This document shows, piece after piece, positions 53,541-64,000 of a DNA stretch of 64,000 nt (position 1 is its first letter; every line of letters starts with the position of its first letter). The position numbers and the translations under genes are program-made. Under the pieces are notes generated by a model. That model had not been told where the DNA came from. It made no database searches and saw only the letters and a program-made list of their open reading frames with translations. Origin of the DNA: Onychomys torridus (lineage: Eukaryota > Chordata > Mammalia > Rodentia > Cricetidae); NCBI RefSeq assembly GCF_903995425.1, contig NW_023414046.1:558001-622000 (forward strand), read 5' to 3'.

Positions 53541-53601
53541 ACATGTGGAGAGAGAGATTCGTTTTATAAGTTCTATTACTCTAAGGAACTCTGACTATAC
53601 A
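53025..53601 (+). mobile_element. ERVL-class 5' LTR
   Basis: A 577-bp LTR from TGTGATGGCTACTCTTGGTT to CTCTGACTATACA, with a long (CA)n at 53495-53538. TGGTACCAGAAGTGGCCC (53607-53624), five bases after its end, is the leucine-type primer site usual in ERVL elements. This assigns the LTR and its three relatives in the window to ERVL. Confidence 0.82.
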
Positions 53602-53652
53602 GATTTTGGTACCAGAAGTGGCCCTAGAACAACAGAAATGTAAGAATGAATT

Positions 53653-53737
53653 CTTTTTTTTTTTGAGCTGAGGATCGAACCTAGGGCTTTGTGCTTGCTA
53701 GGCAAGCACTCAACCACTGAGCTAAATCCCCAACCCC
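53653..53737 (-). mobile_element. ID SINE
   Basis: Reverse ID core (GAGGATCGAACCTAGGG). Perfect target duplication AAGAATGAATT at 53642-53652 and 53738-53748. Confidence 0.95.
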
Positions 53738-54313
53738 AAGAATGAATTTTTTAGGTATCTGGAATAAGCTTTTCAATTTACTAGTACATTCAGGTACTGA
53801 AATATCTCCAGTCATTCCCTCTTCTGGTAGCTTGGAGAATACTGAAAGACCATGGTGTGAACTGTATTGCAATGTTAAGGAGATAAATGCATTTTATTAT
53901 TCTGATTCACTAATTGTGAGTAGCAATGTGTTTGGGGATCCTGTATATGAAGCATTTGACAATTTGAGGGAAAATAAGGGAACCGATGCCGCTGGATGTT
54001 TTTACTCTTAGCATCTTTGGATAAAGTAATAAAGGAAAGGAATGAGCTCTGTGATAAACTAACCAGTTTCTAGCACTTCAGAATGCCATGAAGAACAACA
54101 AAGAACTTAGTAATGAAATTGACTGGCTCCAGATGCAGTCTAAATGTTTCTAAGTGTGCACTAGAAGAGAATCTTCTCTCCAGCAGCTACAGAGCTCAAA
54201 TTGTGGAAAATCAAACTGAAGCCCTCATTATAAGGTAGAAAACATTCAAGCCCTAGCCTCAGACAGTGTAGGCAGTTGTAGTAAGGGCATTAATGGGTAA
54301 AGAATGGGATCCT

Positions 54314-54399
54314 GGGGTTGGGGATTTAGTTCAGTGGTAGAGCATTTGCCTAGCAAGCAAGGCCCTGGGTTTGGTCCTCAGCTCTGGGGGGAAAAAACC
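54314..54399 (+). mobile_element. ID SINE
   Basis: GGGTTGGGGATTTAGTTCAG with a short A-rich end. Perfect target duplication AGAATGGGATCCT at 54301-54313 and 54400-54412. Confidence 0.95.
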
Positions 54400-57300
54400 A
54401 GAATGGGATCCTATCACTTGTGGTAGGGATGTGTGGGAGGACCCCATTATAACTGAGAACTTGAATCCTTACATTCTCAAGTGTTTATCTTACCTGAGGA
54501 AGTAGTACCATGAGCTCCATACCTTGAAATATTGCCACATTTGACTGAGGAAACTAATCCTTCATTGTCTGATAAACCAGAAGTGACTTTCTCTGAAGGA
54601 AATGCCAGGCCAGATAATACTGATGTTCCTCAGGGTACTCCAATAGTTGCCTCTAGACCTATAAACAAACTTACACCAAAGCAAGCTCTTGAAGGAGCAG
54701 TAGAAAGTGCAGTCCATTAGGAGGTAGGCTACACTACCAAAGGGCTTAATGATTCCTAAATGATTCTAGCATCAGTCTGGGAATATGTGTGGAAATGAGT
54801 TTTAATGGTGTAGGATAATGGTGGAAAGAACATAAAATTAGATTGGGCTGAGTTTATTGATATCCTTCTGGGTGGAGATTCTAAGTTTAATATAAAAGCT
54901 CACACAGTTAAAACGGTGCCAAAAGCTTATTTGAATAATTGGCTGAAGTATTTGTCAAAAGATGGCCTACTAAAAGGGAGATGCCTGACCTCCCTTGGCT
55001 TAGGGTTAAAGAAGACATTTTAAATCTCAGGAAAATTTGCAATGCTAGACAGGGTATGCTTTGTAAAACATAATCCTCAACTATGGGAAGGTGCAGAAGA
55101 AATGTCTTTCACTAATCCTATAAAATGCAAAATGTTGAGGGGACACCAGCACATTCTAAGTGTTGTGTTTTTTTTTTTAAAGTTGAATTAATTAACATTT
55201 TTTTTCATTTCTTTTCCATACTGCCCACAATTTCTCCTCCCTCCTCTCCTCCTGTTCCCTCCCCCTGATTCCCACCTACCCCACTCTCCATCCATTCCTC
55301 CTCCATCTCCATTCAGAAAGGGTCAGGCCTCCCATGGGCTTGAACAAAGTATGGCACATCAAGTTGAGGCAGAATCTATCTCCTCCTCCTGCATCAAGGC
55401 TGGGGAGTTAATACAGGTTTCCTAAACCCATCTAAGTACAGGGGACAGGTCCTGATCTCACTGCTAGGAGCCTTACAAACAGACCAAGTTACACATCTGT
55501 CACATACATGCAGACAGCCTATGTCAGTCCCATACAGGCTCCCTAACTGTTGGTTCAGAGTACATGTACTCCCAAGAGCTCAGGTCAGCTATCTCTATGG
55601 GTTTTACCACCATGAACTTAACCATTCTGGCTCATACAATCCCTCCTCCCTTTCTTTAGGAGGACTCACTGAGCTTGGCCCAGTGCTTGGCTATGGATCT
55701 CTGCATCTGCTTCCATCAGTTACTGGGTAAAGGATCTCTGATGACAATTAGGATAGTCATCTATCTGATTACAGGGGAAGGCCAGTTCAGGCATTCTCTC
55801 CCCTATTTCTTGGTGTCTTAGCTAGGGTCATCTTTGTGGATTCCTGGGAGTTTCCCTGGCACCAGGTTTCTTCCTCACCACAAAATGCCCCCCACCAAGA
55901 TGCTTCTTTCATTACTCTCTCCCTTCATCCAGCCCACAACCTTCCGTGCCCAGCCCCCACACCCTGCTCCCTCAAGTTCCCATCCTCCCACCACTCCCCC
56001 AATTTACCCAGCCGATCTCTTCTATTTCCTCTTCTCAGGGAAATCCATGCATCCCCCTTGGGCCCTCTTTGTTATCTAGCCTCTCTGGGACTGTGGATTG
56101 TAGGTTAGTTACCCTGTACTTTACTCCTAATATCCACTTATGAGTGAGTATATACCATGTTTGTCTTTCTGGGTCTGGGTTACCTTACTCTGAATTTTTT
56201 TTTTTTGCTAGTTCCATCCCTTGGTCTGCATATTTCACAAGGTTATTGTTTTTTACAGCTGAGTAATAGTCCATTGTGTAATGTAACACATTTTCCTTAT
56301 CCGTTCTTCAGTTGAAGGGCATGTAAGTTGTTTCCAAGTTCTATATATTACAAATAATGCTGCTAAGAACATAGTTGAACAAGTGTCCTTGTGGACTGAG
56401 CATCTTTTGAGTATATGCCCAAGATTGGTATAGGGTCTTGAGGTAGATTGATTCCCATTTTTGGAGAGATCACCACATTGATTTCCAAAGTGGCTGTACA
56501 AGTTTGCACTCCCATCAACAATGGAGGAGTGTTCTCCTTACTCCATATCCTCCCCAAAATAAACTCTCATCAGTGTTTTTTGTTTGTTTGTTTTATTTTA
56601 ACTATTCTGAGAGGTGTAAGATAGATCTCAAAGTAATTTTCATTTGCATTTCTCTGATGACTAGGATGTTGAACAATTGTTTAAGTGTATGTCAGCTATT
56701 TGATATTCTTCTGTTGAGAATTCTCTCTTTAGATCTATACCCAATTTTTTAAGTGGATAATTTGTTATTTTGATGTCTAGTTTCTTGAGTTCTTTATGTA
56801 TTCCAGAGATCATCCCTCTGTCAGATGTGGGGTTGGTAAAGATCTTTTCCCATTCTGTAGGCTGCCATTTTTTTATTGACAGTGTCCTTTGCCTTACAGA
56901 AGCTTTCCAGTTTCAGGAGGTCCCATGTATTAATGGTAGATAGATCTCACTCTCAGTGCTGCTGGTATTATACTCAGGAAGTGGTCTCATTTGCCAATGT
57001 GTTTAAGACTATTTTCAACTTTCTCTTCTCTCAGATTTGGTGCAACAGGATTTATGTTGAGATCTTTAATCCACTTGGACTTGAGTTTTGTGCAGGATTG
57101 ATAGACATGGGTCTATTTGCTTTCTTCTACATGGCAACATCCAGTTATGCCAATATCATTTGCTGAAGATACTTTATTTTTTCCATTGTATAATTTTGGC
57201 TTCTTTGTCAAAAATCAGGTGTGTTCATATGTGTTTGTGTTAATGTCACAGTAGAATTTTTGGAGTCACATATATACAATCATATCATCTGCAGGTAGCA

Positions 57301-57605
57301 AAAGTTTGACTTCTTCCTTTCCAATTTTTATCCCCTTGCTCTCCCTTTGTTGTCCTATTGCTCTAGATAGACCTTTGACTACTATATCCAATAGACATGG
57401 AGAGAGAGGAGAGCCTTGTCTTGCTCCTGATTTTAGTGGAATTGCTTTGAGTTTCTCTCCATTTAATTTGATGTTGACTGTCAGCTTGTATATATTGCTT
57501 TTATTATGTTTAGGTGTGTTCTTGTATCCCTGAACTCTCCAAGAGCTTTATTATGAAGAGGTGTTAAATTTTGTCAAAGGCCTTTGAGCATCTAATGGCA
57601 TGATC

Positions 57606-57778
57606 ATTTTTTTTAAAGATTTATTTATTTATTATGTATACAGTGTTCTGTTTGTGTGTATGTCTGCACACCAGAAGAGGGCACCAGATCTCATTATAGA
57701 TGGTTGTGAGCCACCATGTGGTTGGGGACTTCTGGAAGAGCAGTCAGTGCTCTTAACCTCTGGGCCATCTCTCCAGCA
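57606..57778 (-). mobile_element. B2 SINE
   Basis: Reverse B2: AAAGATTTATTTATTTATTA, GGTTGTGAGCCACCATGTGG and GGGCCATCTCTCCAGC. Confidence 0.93.
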
Positions 57779-58082
57779 CTGATCATGTTGTTTTATAATT
57801 TTCAGTTTGTTAATATGGTAGGTTACATTGACAGACTTTCGTATGTTGAACCATCCCTGAATCTCTGGGATGAAGCCTACTTGATCATGGCAGATGTTTT
57901 TTTTGTTTGTTTGTTTTGTTTTTTTGTTTTTTTTTTAATGTGTTCTCTTTGCCAGTATATTATTGAGTATTTTTGTGTCAATGTTCATGAGTGAGATTGG
58001 TCTGTAATCCTCTTTCTTTCTTGCATCTTTCTATGGTTTAGATATCAGGGCAAATGTGCCCTCATATAAAGAAATTGGTGGC

Positions 58083-58240
58083 TGGGCGCTGGTAGCACAT
58101 GCCTTTAATCCCAGCACTCAGGAAGTAGAGCCAGGCGGATCTCTGTGACTTCAAGGCCAGCCTGGGCTACCAAGTGAGTTCCTGGAAAGGTGCAAAGCTA
58201 CACAGAGAAACCCTGTCCTGAGGCCCCCCCCCCCCCCAAA
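58083..58240 (+). mobile_element. B1 SINE
   Basis: GGGCGCTGGTAGCACATGCC to AGAGAAACCCTGTCCTGAGG, then C-run and A-run. Confidence 0.93.
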
Positions 58241-58462
58241 AAAGAATTTGTCAATGTTCCTTCAGTTTTCTTTGGATTGAACAATTTGAGAAATATTGGT
58301 ACTGTTCTTTGAAATTCTGGTAGAATTCTGCACTGAAACCATCTGGCCCTGGGTTGGTTGTTTTTGTTTGTTTGTTTGTTTGTTTTTTTGTTTTTTTGAT
58401 TTAGAGATTTTAATGACAACTTCTATTTTCATAGGGGTTATAGGTGATAGGAAATCACAACA

Positions 58463-58845
58463 TGTCCACACAGTTGGGCTTTCCCAGCGGATCGCCTAGT
58501 TATTTCTGGTTCAAAATAGCCATTTCCAGGTCAGAACATCTCCAGTGACTAGGACTCCATGGCTTTACATGGTTGTGCATGCACAGCCATGTAATCTACG
58601 TGCATGCGTGGAATAGCCACATGCAGTCCTGTACGCATGCGCGGCTCACTCTTTAAAGAGCCGGTGCCATTTTGCACAGGTCTCTTTCCTCTTCTTCTCT
58701 TCTCTCCTCTCCTCACCCACGTGTGTGCTTCACACACACCTATCACCTCTATCCTCTCTCCTCTATTAATAAACAGCTCTTCTGTGGATTTGTCGTGTTG
58801 GGGGCGTGTTCCTTGTGGGGTAAGAGCGCCGCTAAATAACTAACA
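58463..58845 (+). mobile_element. Class II ERV solo LTR, sense member of an inverted pair
   Basis: TGTCCACACAGTTGGGC to AAATAACTAACA, 383 bp, with CTTTAAAGAG as a TATA-like box, CTATTAATAAACAG as polyadenylation signal and an NRF1-like CGCATGCGCG at 58634-58643. It shares its layout with the antisense LTR at 61768-62159. Target repeats are unclear. Confidence 0.8.
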
Positions 58846-59067
58846 ATAGGTCTGTTTAAATTGTTCACCTGGGTTTAATTTAATTTTAGTGGTACCTATC
58901 CAGAAAATTGTCCATTTTTTTTCAGATTTTCTAATTTTGTGGAGTAAGATTTTAAAGTATTTCTCTGTATTTCCTCAGTGTCTGTTGTTATATACTCCTT
59001 GTCATTTCTGACTTTGTTAATTTGGATATTCTCTCTCTGCCTTTTCATTACTTTGGATAAGGGTTTG

Positions 59068-59407
59068 TGTTGGTTATATCGGTGCTGCTGGTGGCTGGCC
59101 ACGGCCCGTGTTGGCCATGCCTACAGAGCAAGAGTGCTGGAGTCACGATGCAGGAGCGAGCTGGAGGAAAGTCAAGAGCCATAGTTACCTTTTAGAGCTT
59201 TATTGGGGGAGAGAGGGAGAGAGAGAGAGAGAGAGGGAGAGAGGGAGAGAGAGACACAGAGAGAGAGAGAGACAGAGAGAGAGGGAGACAGAGAGACCGA
59301 GTGGAGGGAAGAAAGCGGAAAGAGAGGAGAAGGACACAGAGCCTGCCCGCCTGTTAGGCTAGGTCACGTCCTAGGCTGATGACGTAATTAAAGACAGAAC
59401 CCTTACA
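59068..59407 (-). mobile_element. Class II ERV solo LTR with CRE and GA repeat
   Basis: Reverse strand TGTAAGGGTTCTG to GATATAACCAACA. It has a TGACGTAA CRE-like site at 59380-59387, AATAAAGC near 59197 and a long (GA)n (59205-59300) on the forward strand. GTTTG flanks both sides. Confidence 0.75.
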
Positions 59408-59503
59408 GTTTGTCTACCTTGTTGATATCCTCAAAAAACCCAATCTTTGTTTCATTGATTCTTTGTATTGTTCTCTTTGTTTCTATTTTGTTGTTTTCAG
59501 CCC

Positions 59504-60783
59504 TGACTTGTGCTGTTTGTTATGCTTCAGGCCGCAGGAATATATCACAAGAACTCAGTTGCTTATGGCAAAGTCACTACCTGGAGGGATCAGGGAATTC
59601 CTCCAGAGGAAGCCAAATTCCAAGAAGCTTTTGGTGTTACTTGGCTTTTTATATATCAGCTGTCTTCTGTTATGAAAATCACATGTGCCTTCACAGTTTT
59701 CCCAATTGACTTTTCCCTAAGAAGAGCTAAGAGTGTGGCTGATCACTCTCTGGACATACACATTCCAGGAATTTGGAGGACAGCCTCACAAAAGGCTTTC
59801 TCTGCAATCAGGTATCGCCACTTTCAAGGACTAACAGTGATGATAACAGCCCATATGCAAGTCTCCTGACTTAAAGTAAATTCCACAAGGAGACACCGCC
59901 TAGGTCAGATGGACATTAAGTAATAGCTTTACACAATTTAGCTCAGACCCTTTCTTACAGTTTTACTAACTTTATAGACCTCTAACTCCTTTCCTAACCA
60001 CTTCTAGGAATATTTAGATAACCTGTGCGCTGACAGCTATGCACAGCCAGAACCAGTTCAAGCCTACCTGTAATAATCATCATTGGCAGCATCTGGCCAG
60101 GTCCATCCCCACTTGGAGGGAAGTATCTTATCAGAGATACTTCTGTACTCTCTTAAGAACAGACTTAAGCACCCAGACTACCTGTTTAAGAAGGCCTGGT
60201 GGATGTGCCCATTTAGCTTAACTTCCTCCTTTCCCAAACTTTACCTCTAGTTCCAGATCTCCCTTTAACTATCACCAGAGCCATCTAGCTGTACACAGGT
60301 TACCTAGCACACTCTCCCCGGCCCTGCAGAAAAACGGCAGATAGCTTGGACAGATAGGAGCCACAGGAAAAAAGAAGGCAGTTTTATTTTCTCCCATTGA
60401 CCTAGCAACTTATAGAGTCTTAACATTTTCTACCAACCACGTTTAAGACTATAGTTGAGCACATAAGATCTCTTCTTAGATATTACCCAAATTTAGCCTT
60501 TAGTTAATTCATCAGTTACTTCACCTTTGGGTTGCAAATGGTAATTAACAATTACTGCCCCTCTTTGTGATTCTTATCACCCCTCCATTTGACCCTGAAA
60601 GCAGAGGATTGTGATTGTTTGGATATATAACTGTAAAGTGAGAGATGGAGGAGAAATTAAAGCGAATGGACCAAAGAGCTTTGCATGGGTAAATTGATTT
60701 GCTGGTTGATAGTTTCTTCCCAGGACCCTGGAAAAGAGACTATTAGGGGCTGGACCCCAATAGTCTCCTATACTGTTATGTCA
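59504..60783. mobile_element. Unassigned 1.28-kb insertion in L1, LTR-like
   Basis: L1 ORF2 stops at CAGCCC and resumes at GTGAGATTTCTCCC. The insert begins TGACTTGTGC and ends TTATGTCA, an inverted TGAC/GTCA pair. GGCAGTTTTATTTTCTCCC (60380) looks like an antisense polyadenylation region. About 100 bp of L1 is missing at the site. No frame above 120 codons, and none is convincing. Confidence 0.45.
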
Positions 60784-61165
60784 CCCTGTGAGATTTCTCC
60801 CAGTTCTTTGTGTAGGGTATAGGGTTATGAACTTTCCTCTGTGCACTGCTTGCATAGTGTACCGTAAGTTTGGGTGTGTTGTGCCTTTATTTTCATTGAA
60901 GTGTAGGAAGTCTTTGATTTCTTTCTTTTTCATTAACACAGTTGTATTTTGGTTAAGAGTTGTTCTGTTTCCATGAGTTTGTACGCTTTCTGTAGTTTGT
61001 GTTGTTGTTGAATTCTAACTTTAAGCCATCGTGATTTCACAAGAGACAGTGGCTTATTCAAATTTTTTGTACCTGTTGATATTTGCTTTGTGACCAAGTA
61101 TTTGGTCAAATTTAGAGGTTTCATGAGGTGCTAGAAATAAAGTACTTTTTTTGTGTTTGTGGGAT

Positions 61166-62398
61166 GAAAGACCCCCACCAAAGGCCCAGACACAGTTTCC
61201 CCCAGAAACCCAAAAGAACTGAGGGAAGAGATATCTTAAAGATAAACAGAACTGAGTCAGTTCCCCCTTCCTGGAAAGGGTGAAGTCAGGAGTTTTCAAA
61301 AGAACAAAGTCAGGATGTCTGGTGGTGACTGATTAACCACGAGATGCCCCTCTTTGGAGACAACATGACCAGACCCTGAAGATGGGCTGTAAAACTCCTG
61401 ACAAAGCAAACAGATAAGCTGAAATAAGACCAAAATGTTTTCACCCTAAAACTAAGGCCTAAGATTTCTCCTTTTAGGTACAGGTCACGAGTTACTGGAA
61501 TAGGCCACAAGTTACTGAAACCAGTCAGTCCAGATTCCAGAAACCAGGAAGTGTAAAAGTACAGAGTCACAGGTAGTCACAAGGTAATGACTGCTGGACT
61601 ATGGAATGTCTTCTCCCTGGTTTCCAGGGTAACTGACCATAGAAATGTCCCCACCTGAGGGCAGCCAATGAGAAATGGTGGTGGGTAACCACTCCCTTAG
61701 AAGTAAGATTAAGCCATGATTTCTAGAAAGCCCCTAGAAGCGAGCCAATCAGAACTGTACTGGTACTTGTTAGTAGTTATGCGGCTCTAGGAACATGTCC
61801 CGAACACGACAAGACCACGGGAGAGTTTTATTAAAGAGGATAGAGGTGACAGGCCTGCGTGAAACACCCACATGGGTGAGGAGAGAAGGGAGGGGGGGGG
61901 AGGAGGAGGAGAGAGAGAGACTGAGAGCCTGAGAGAGTCATGCAAGGTGGCGCCAGCTTTTTAAAGGTTGGGGCTGCGCATGCGTACAGGGACTCCTGAG
62001 GGCACTCCACGCATGCGCGTAGATTACATGGCTGCACGCGCGCTTTACGCAACCACGTAAGGCCAGAGTCCGGGTCCCGCGAGATGTCTGACCCGGAGAT
62101 GGCTATTCTACACGGGAAATAGTTAGGCGGTCCGCCGGGCAAGCCCAACCGTGTAAACATGTAATTGTCTATCAGTACTAGCACCCCTAAATGATGTAAC
62201 CTTGTGGTTTTTGCCTTTAAAAACTGAGCTTGCGCAAAGGCAGGTACTTCCTCCAGCCTCCACTGCATTGGATCTTTTGGATGAAGTTCCTGCCTAGGCT
62301 TGTATTGCTTTTTTGGGTACCCCAAATTAAACCTTGCTTTTGCATTCTGGCATACTCATCTGGGGTGGTCTCTCTGGGGGTTGCAATCTGGGCACAAC
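61166..62398 (+). mobile_element. Class I ERV (gammaretrovirus-like) LTR
   Basis: It starts TGAAAGACCCCC, typical of gammaretroviral LTRs. CCAAT boxes lie in GCAGCCAATGAGAAATGG and GCGAGCCAATCAGAAC; TTTAAAAACTGAGC is TATA-like; AAATTAAACC is a weak polyadenylation signal. It ends near GGGCACAACA, after which L1 resumes. A class II LTR is nested at 61768-62159. Without it the length is about 840 bp, long for a gammaretroviral LTR, so internal repeats or misjudged ends are possible. Confidence 0.65.
61768..62159 (-). mobile_element. Class II ERV solo LTR, antisense member of an inverted pair
   Basis: Reverse strand TGTTTACACGGTTGGGC to ATAACTACTAACA, 392 bp, with TTTAATAAAACTC as polyadenylation signal, CTTTAAAAAGC as TATA-like box and NRF1-like palindromes at 61975-61984 and 62010-62019. 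It is inserted between the CCAAT and TATA regions of the class I LTR. Confidence 0.8.
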
Positions 62399-62536
62399 AT
62401 GGAAAATGTTCTGTAAATGTCTGTTAAGTCCCTTATCCATAACATCTGTTAGTTCCCTTATTTCTCTGTTAAGTTTCTGTCTAGCAGACCTGTCCATTAG
62501 TGAGAATGGAATGGAATGTTGAAGACTCCCAGTATT

Positions 62537-62700
62537 TTTTTTTTTTTTTTTTGGTTTTTCGAGAGACAGGGTTTCTCTGTGTAGCTTTGCGCCTTTCCTG
62601 GAACTCACTTGGTAGCCTAGACTGGCCTCCAACTCACAGAGCTCCACCTGCCTCTGCCTCCCGAGTGCTGGGATTAAAGGCATGCGCCACCACCGCCCAG
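62537..62700 (-). mobile_element. B1 SINE
   Basis: Poly-T, CGAGAGACAGGGTTTCTCTG, to CATGCGCCACCACCGCCC. Flanks GACTCCCAGTATTT and GACTCTCAGTATTT are the target duplication. Confidence 0.95.
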
Positions 62701-63144
62701 AGACTCTCAGTATTTATGTGTGGGGTTTGATTTGTGATTTAACCCTTAGTAATATTTCTTTCACAAATGTGAGTGCTCTTGTATTTGGGAAATAAATGTT
62801 CAGAATTGAGACTTCATCTTGATAGATTTTTCCTGTGAAGAATATGAAATGTCCTTCTCCATCTCTTTTTAATAAGTTTAGTTGAAAGTCTGTTTTGTTA
62901 GCTATAAGGATTTCTACATAAGCTTACTTCTTAGGACCATTTGATTGGAAAATCTTTTCTTTACTTTGAGGTAATCCCTGTCTTTGAAGATGAGGTATGT
63001 TTCTTATAGAAATATGTATCCTGTTTTTATATCGATTCTTTTAACCTGTGTCTTTTTATTCTCGAATTGATTCCATTGATATTAAGGGATATTAATGACT
63101 AGTGATTTTTAAATCCTGTTATTTTTTGTTTTATTGGTGAGATC

Positions 63145-63147
<3 letters not shown>

Positions 63148-63195
<48 letters not shown>
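63148..63195. repeat. (TG)n microsatellite
   Basis: About 23 TG units in the L1 inter-ORF region; the L1 at 29790 has only a short one. Confidence 0.95.
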
Positions 63196-63197
<2 letters not shown>

Positions 63198-63645
63198 CCC
63201 TTCTTTGGGTTTTGCTCATGTGATATTATCTATTATCTGTGTTTTCATGGGTGCAGCTAACTACCTCAGGTGGGAATTTTCCTTCTAGTACTTTATATAG
63301 GGCTGGATTTATAGATAGTTATTGTTTAAATCTGATTTTGTCATGGAATATGTTGTTTTCTCCATATATCATAACTGAAACTTTGCTGGGTATAGTAGTC
63401 TGGGCTGGCATCTGTGGTCTCTTAGTGTCTGAAAATGTCTGTTGAGGACCTTGTGGCTTTTAGAGTTTCCATTGAGAAGTCGGGGGTAATTCTGATAGGT
63501 CTGTCTTTATGTGTTACTTGGCCTTTTTCCGTTGCAGCTCTTAATAGTCTTTCTTTACTCTGTATGTTTAGTGTTTCTATTATTATGTGGTGAGGTGACT
63601 TTTTTTTTTTTTTTTGATCCAGTCTATTTAGTATTGTGTAAGCTT

Positions 63646-63801
63646 TTTCTTTTCCCCAAGACAGGGTTTCTCTGTAGCTTTGGAGGCTGTCCTGGAACTT
63701 GCTTTGTAGATCAGGCTGGCCTCGAACTCACAGAGCTCCACCTGCCTCTGCCTCCCGAGTGCTGGGATTATAGGCTAGGTGTGTGCCACCACCACCCGGC
63801 T
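63646..63801 (-). mobile_element. B1 SINE
   Basis: AGACAGGGTTTCTCTGTAGC to GTGCCACCACCACCCGGC. TGTGTAAGCTT flanks both sides as target duplication. Confidence 0.95.
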
Positions 63802-64000
63802 TGTGTAAGCTTCTTGTACCTTCATAGGCATGTCCTTCTTTAAGTTTGACAAGTTTTCTTTTATGATTTTGTGGAATTTATTCTCTGTGCCATTGAACTG
63901 GAATTCTTCTCCTTCTTCTATCATTATTATTCTTGGGTTTGGTCTTTTCACGGTGTCTCAGATTTCCTGCATGTTTTGTGCTGAGAATTATTTGGATTTG

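Larger units (their letters stand above)
53602..55160 (+). pseudogene. ERVL gag relic
   Basis: After the primer site, broken frames run through sequence reminiscent of MuERV-L gag, for example IKERNELCD near 54030, NKELSNEIDWLQMQSKC near 54100 and a 62-codon frame at 54532-54720. Stops and shifts occur throughout, and two ID elements interrupt it. It ends where an L1 tail begins; no pol is present. Confidence 0.7.
55165..64000 (-). mobile_element. Older L1, heavily interrupted, running off the window
   Basis: Reverse-strand L1 from an A-rich tail (poly-T at 55170) through 3' UTR, ORF2 (from about 56140) and into ORF1 (63200-64000). It aligns piecewise with the L1 at 24958-31674. About 560 bp of ORF2 is missing near 57250. 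L1 pieces are separated by SINEs and LTRs at 57606, 58083, 58463, 59068, 59504, 61166, 62537 and 63646. No usable frame remains; the 5' end lies outside. Confidence 0.85.

Noticed and set aside
59108..59362. 84-codon open frame rich in R/E
   Set aside because: It is the (GA)n repeat inside an antisense LTR.

Overview
This is vertebrate, not microbial, DNA: a rodent KRAB zinc-finger gene cluster buried in retrotransposons. The SINE set (B1, B2/B3 and many ID elements), ERVL and class II ERV LTRs and rodent-type L1s point to a muroid rodent. The form of the B1 and the many IDs suggest a cricetid (hamster, vole or deer-mouse group); that last step is inference.

The framework is a tandem segmental duplication. 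Unit 1 (about 6.6-22.5 kb) and unit 2 (about 34.1-52.6 kb) align along most of their length. The tail of an earlier unit (unit 0) occupies about 0.86-2.6 kb, and a stray KRAB-A exon block (22.5-23.6 kb) is a further partial copy. Each full unit carries, in order: a CpG-rich promoter and 5' exon (exon ends at 10324 and 36417); a degenerate upstream KRAB module (A-box relic at 11.6/37.9 kb, B-box-like exon at 11.9/38.5 kb); a 10-codon start exon (14149/41667); a 127-nt KRAB-A exon (14889/43633); and a large C2H2 exon (16870/45410). Spliced, gene 1 predicts 411 aa with 8 whole fingers and is cut short by a stop inside finger 9. Gene 2 predicts 546 aa with 13 fingers. Both have degraded fingers downstream.

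Between and inside the units lie nested mobile elements: a class II ERV gag relic with LTR and lysine-tRNA primer site (3.4-5.65 kb) set head-on against an integrase relic; a near full-length L1 (24958-31674, 12-bp target duplication, ORF1 and ORF2 broken); a class II ERV dUTPase/protease/integrase relic split from its left flank by that L1; an ERVL LTR plus gag relic (53025-55160); and an older L1 (55165 to the window end) holding SINEs and several LTRs, including an inverted pair of one LTR family.

The most unusual object is at 50918-51726. It is an 809-bp element in antisense orientation with two different LTRs, a polypurine tract, and a primer-binding region that extends into a 63-nt copy of tRNA-Lys(CUU). 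It is flanked by matching 6-bp repeats.

The two genes probably encode nuclear DNA-binding repressors of the KRAB/TRIM28 type. Their proximal promoters differ although the neighbouring first-exon block is identical, and their finger arrays differ. That is how paralogs in such clusters typically diverge while tracking retroelements. All identities were judged by eye without any database search.
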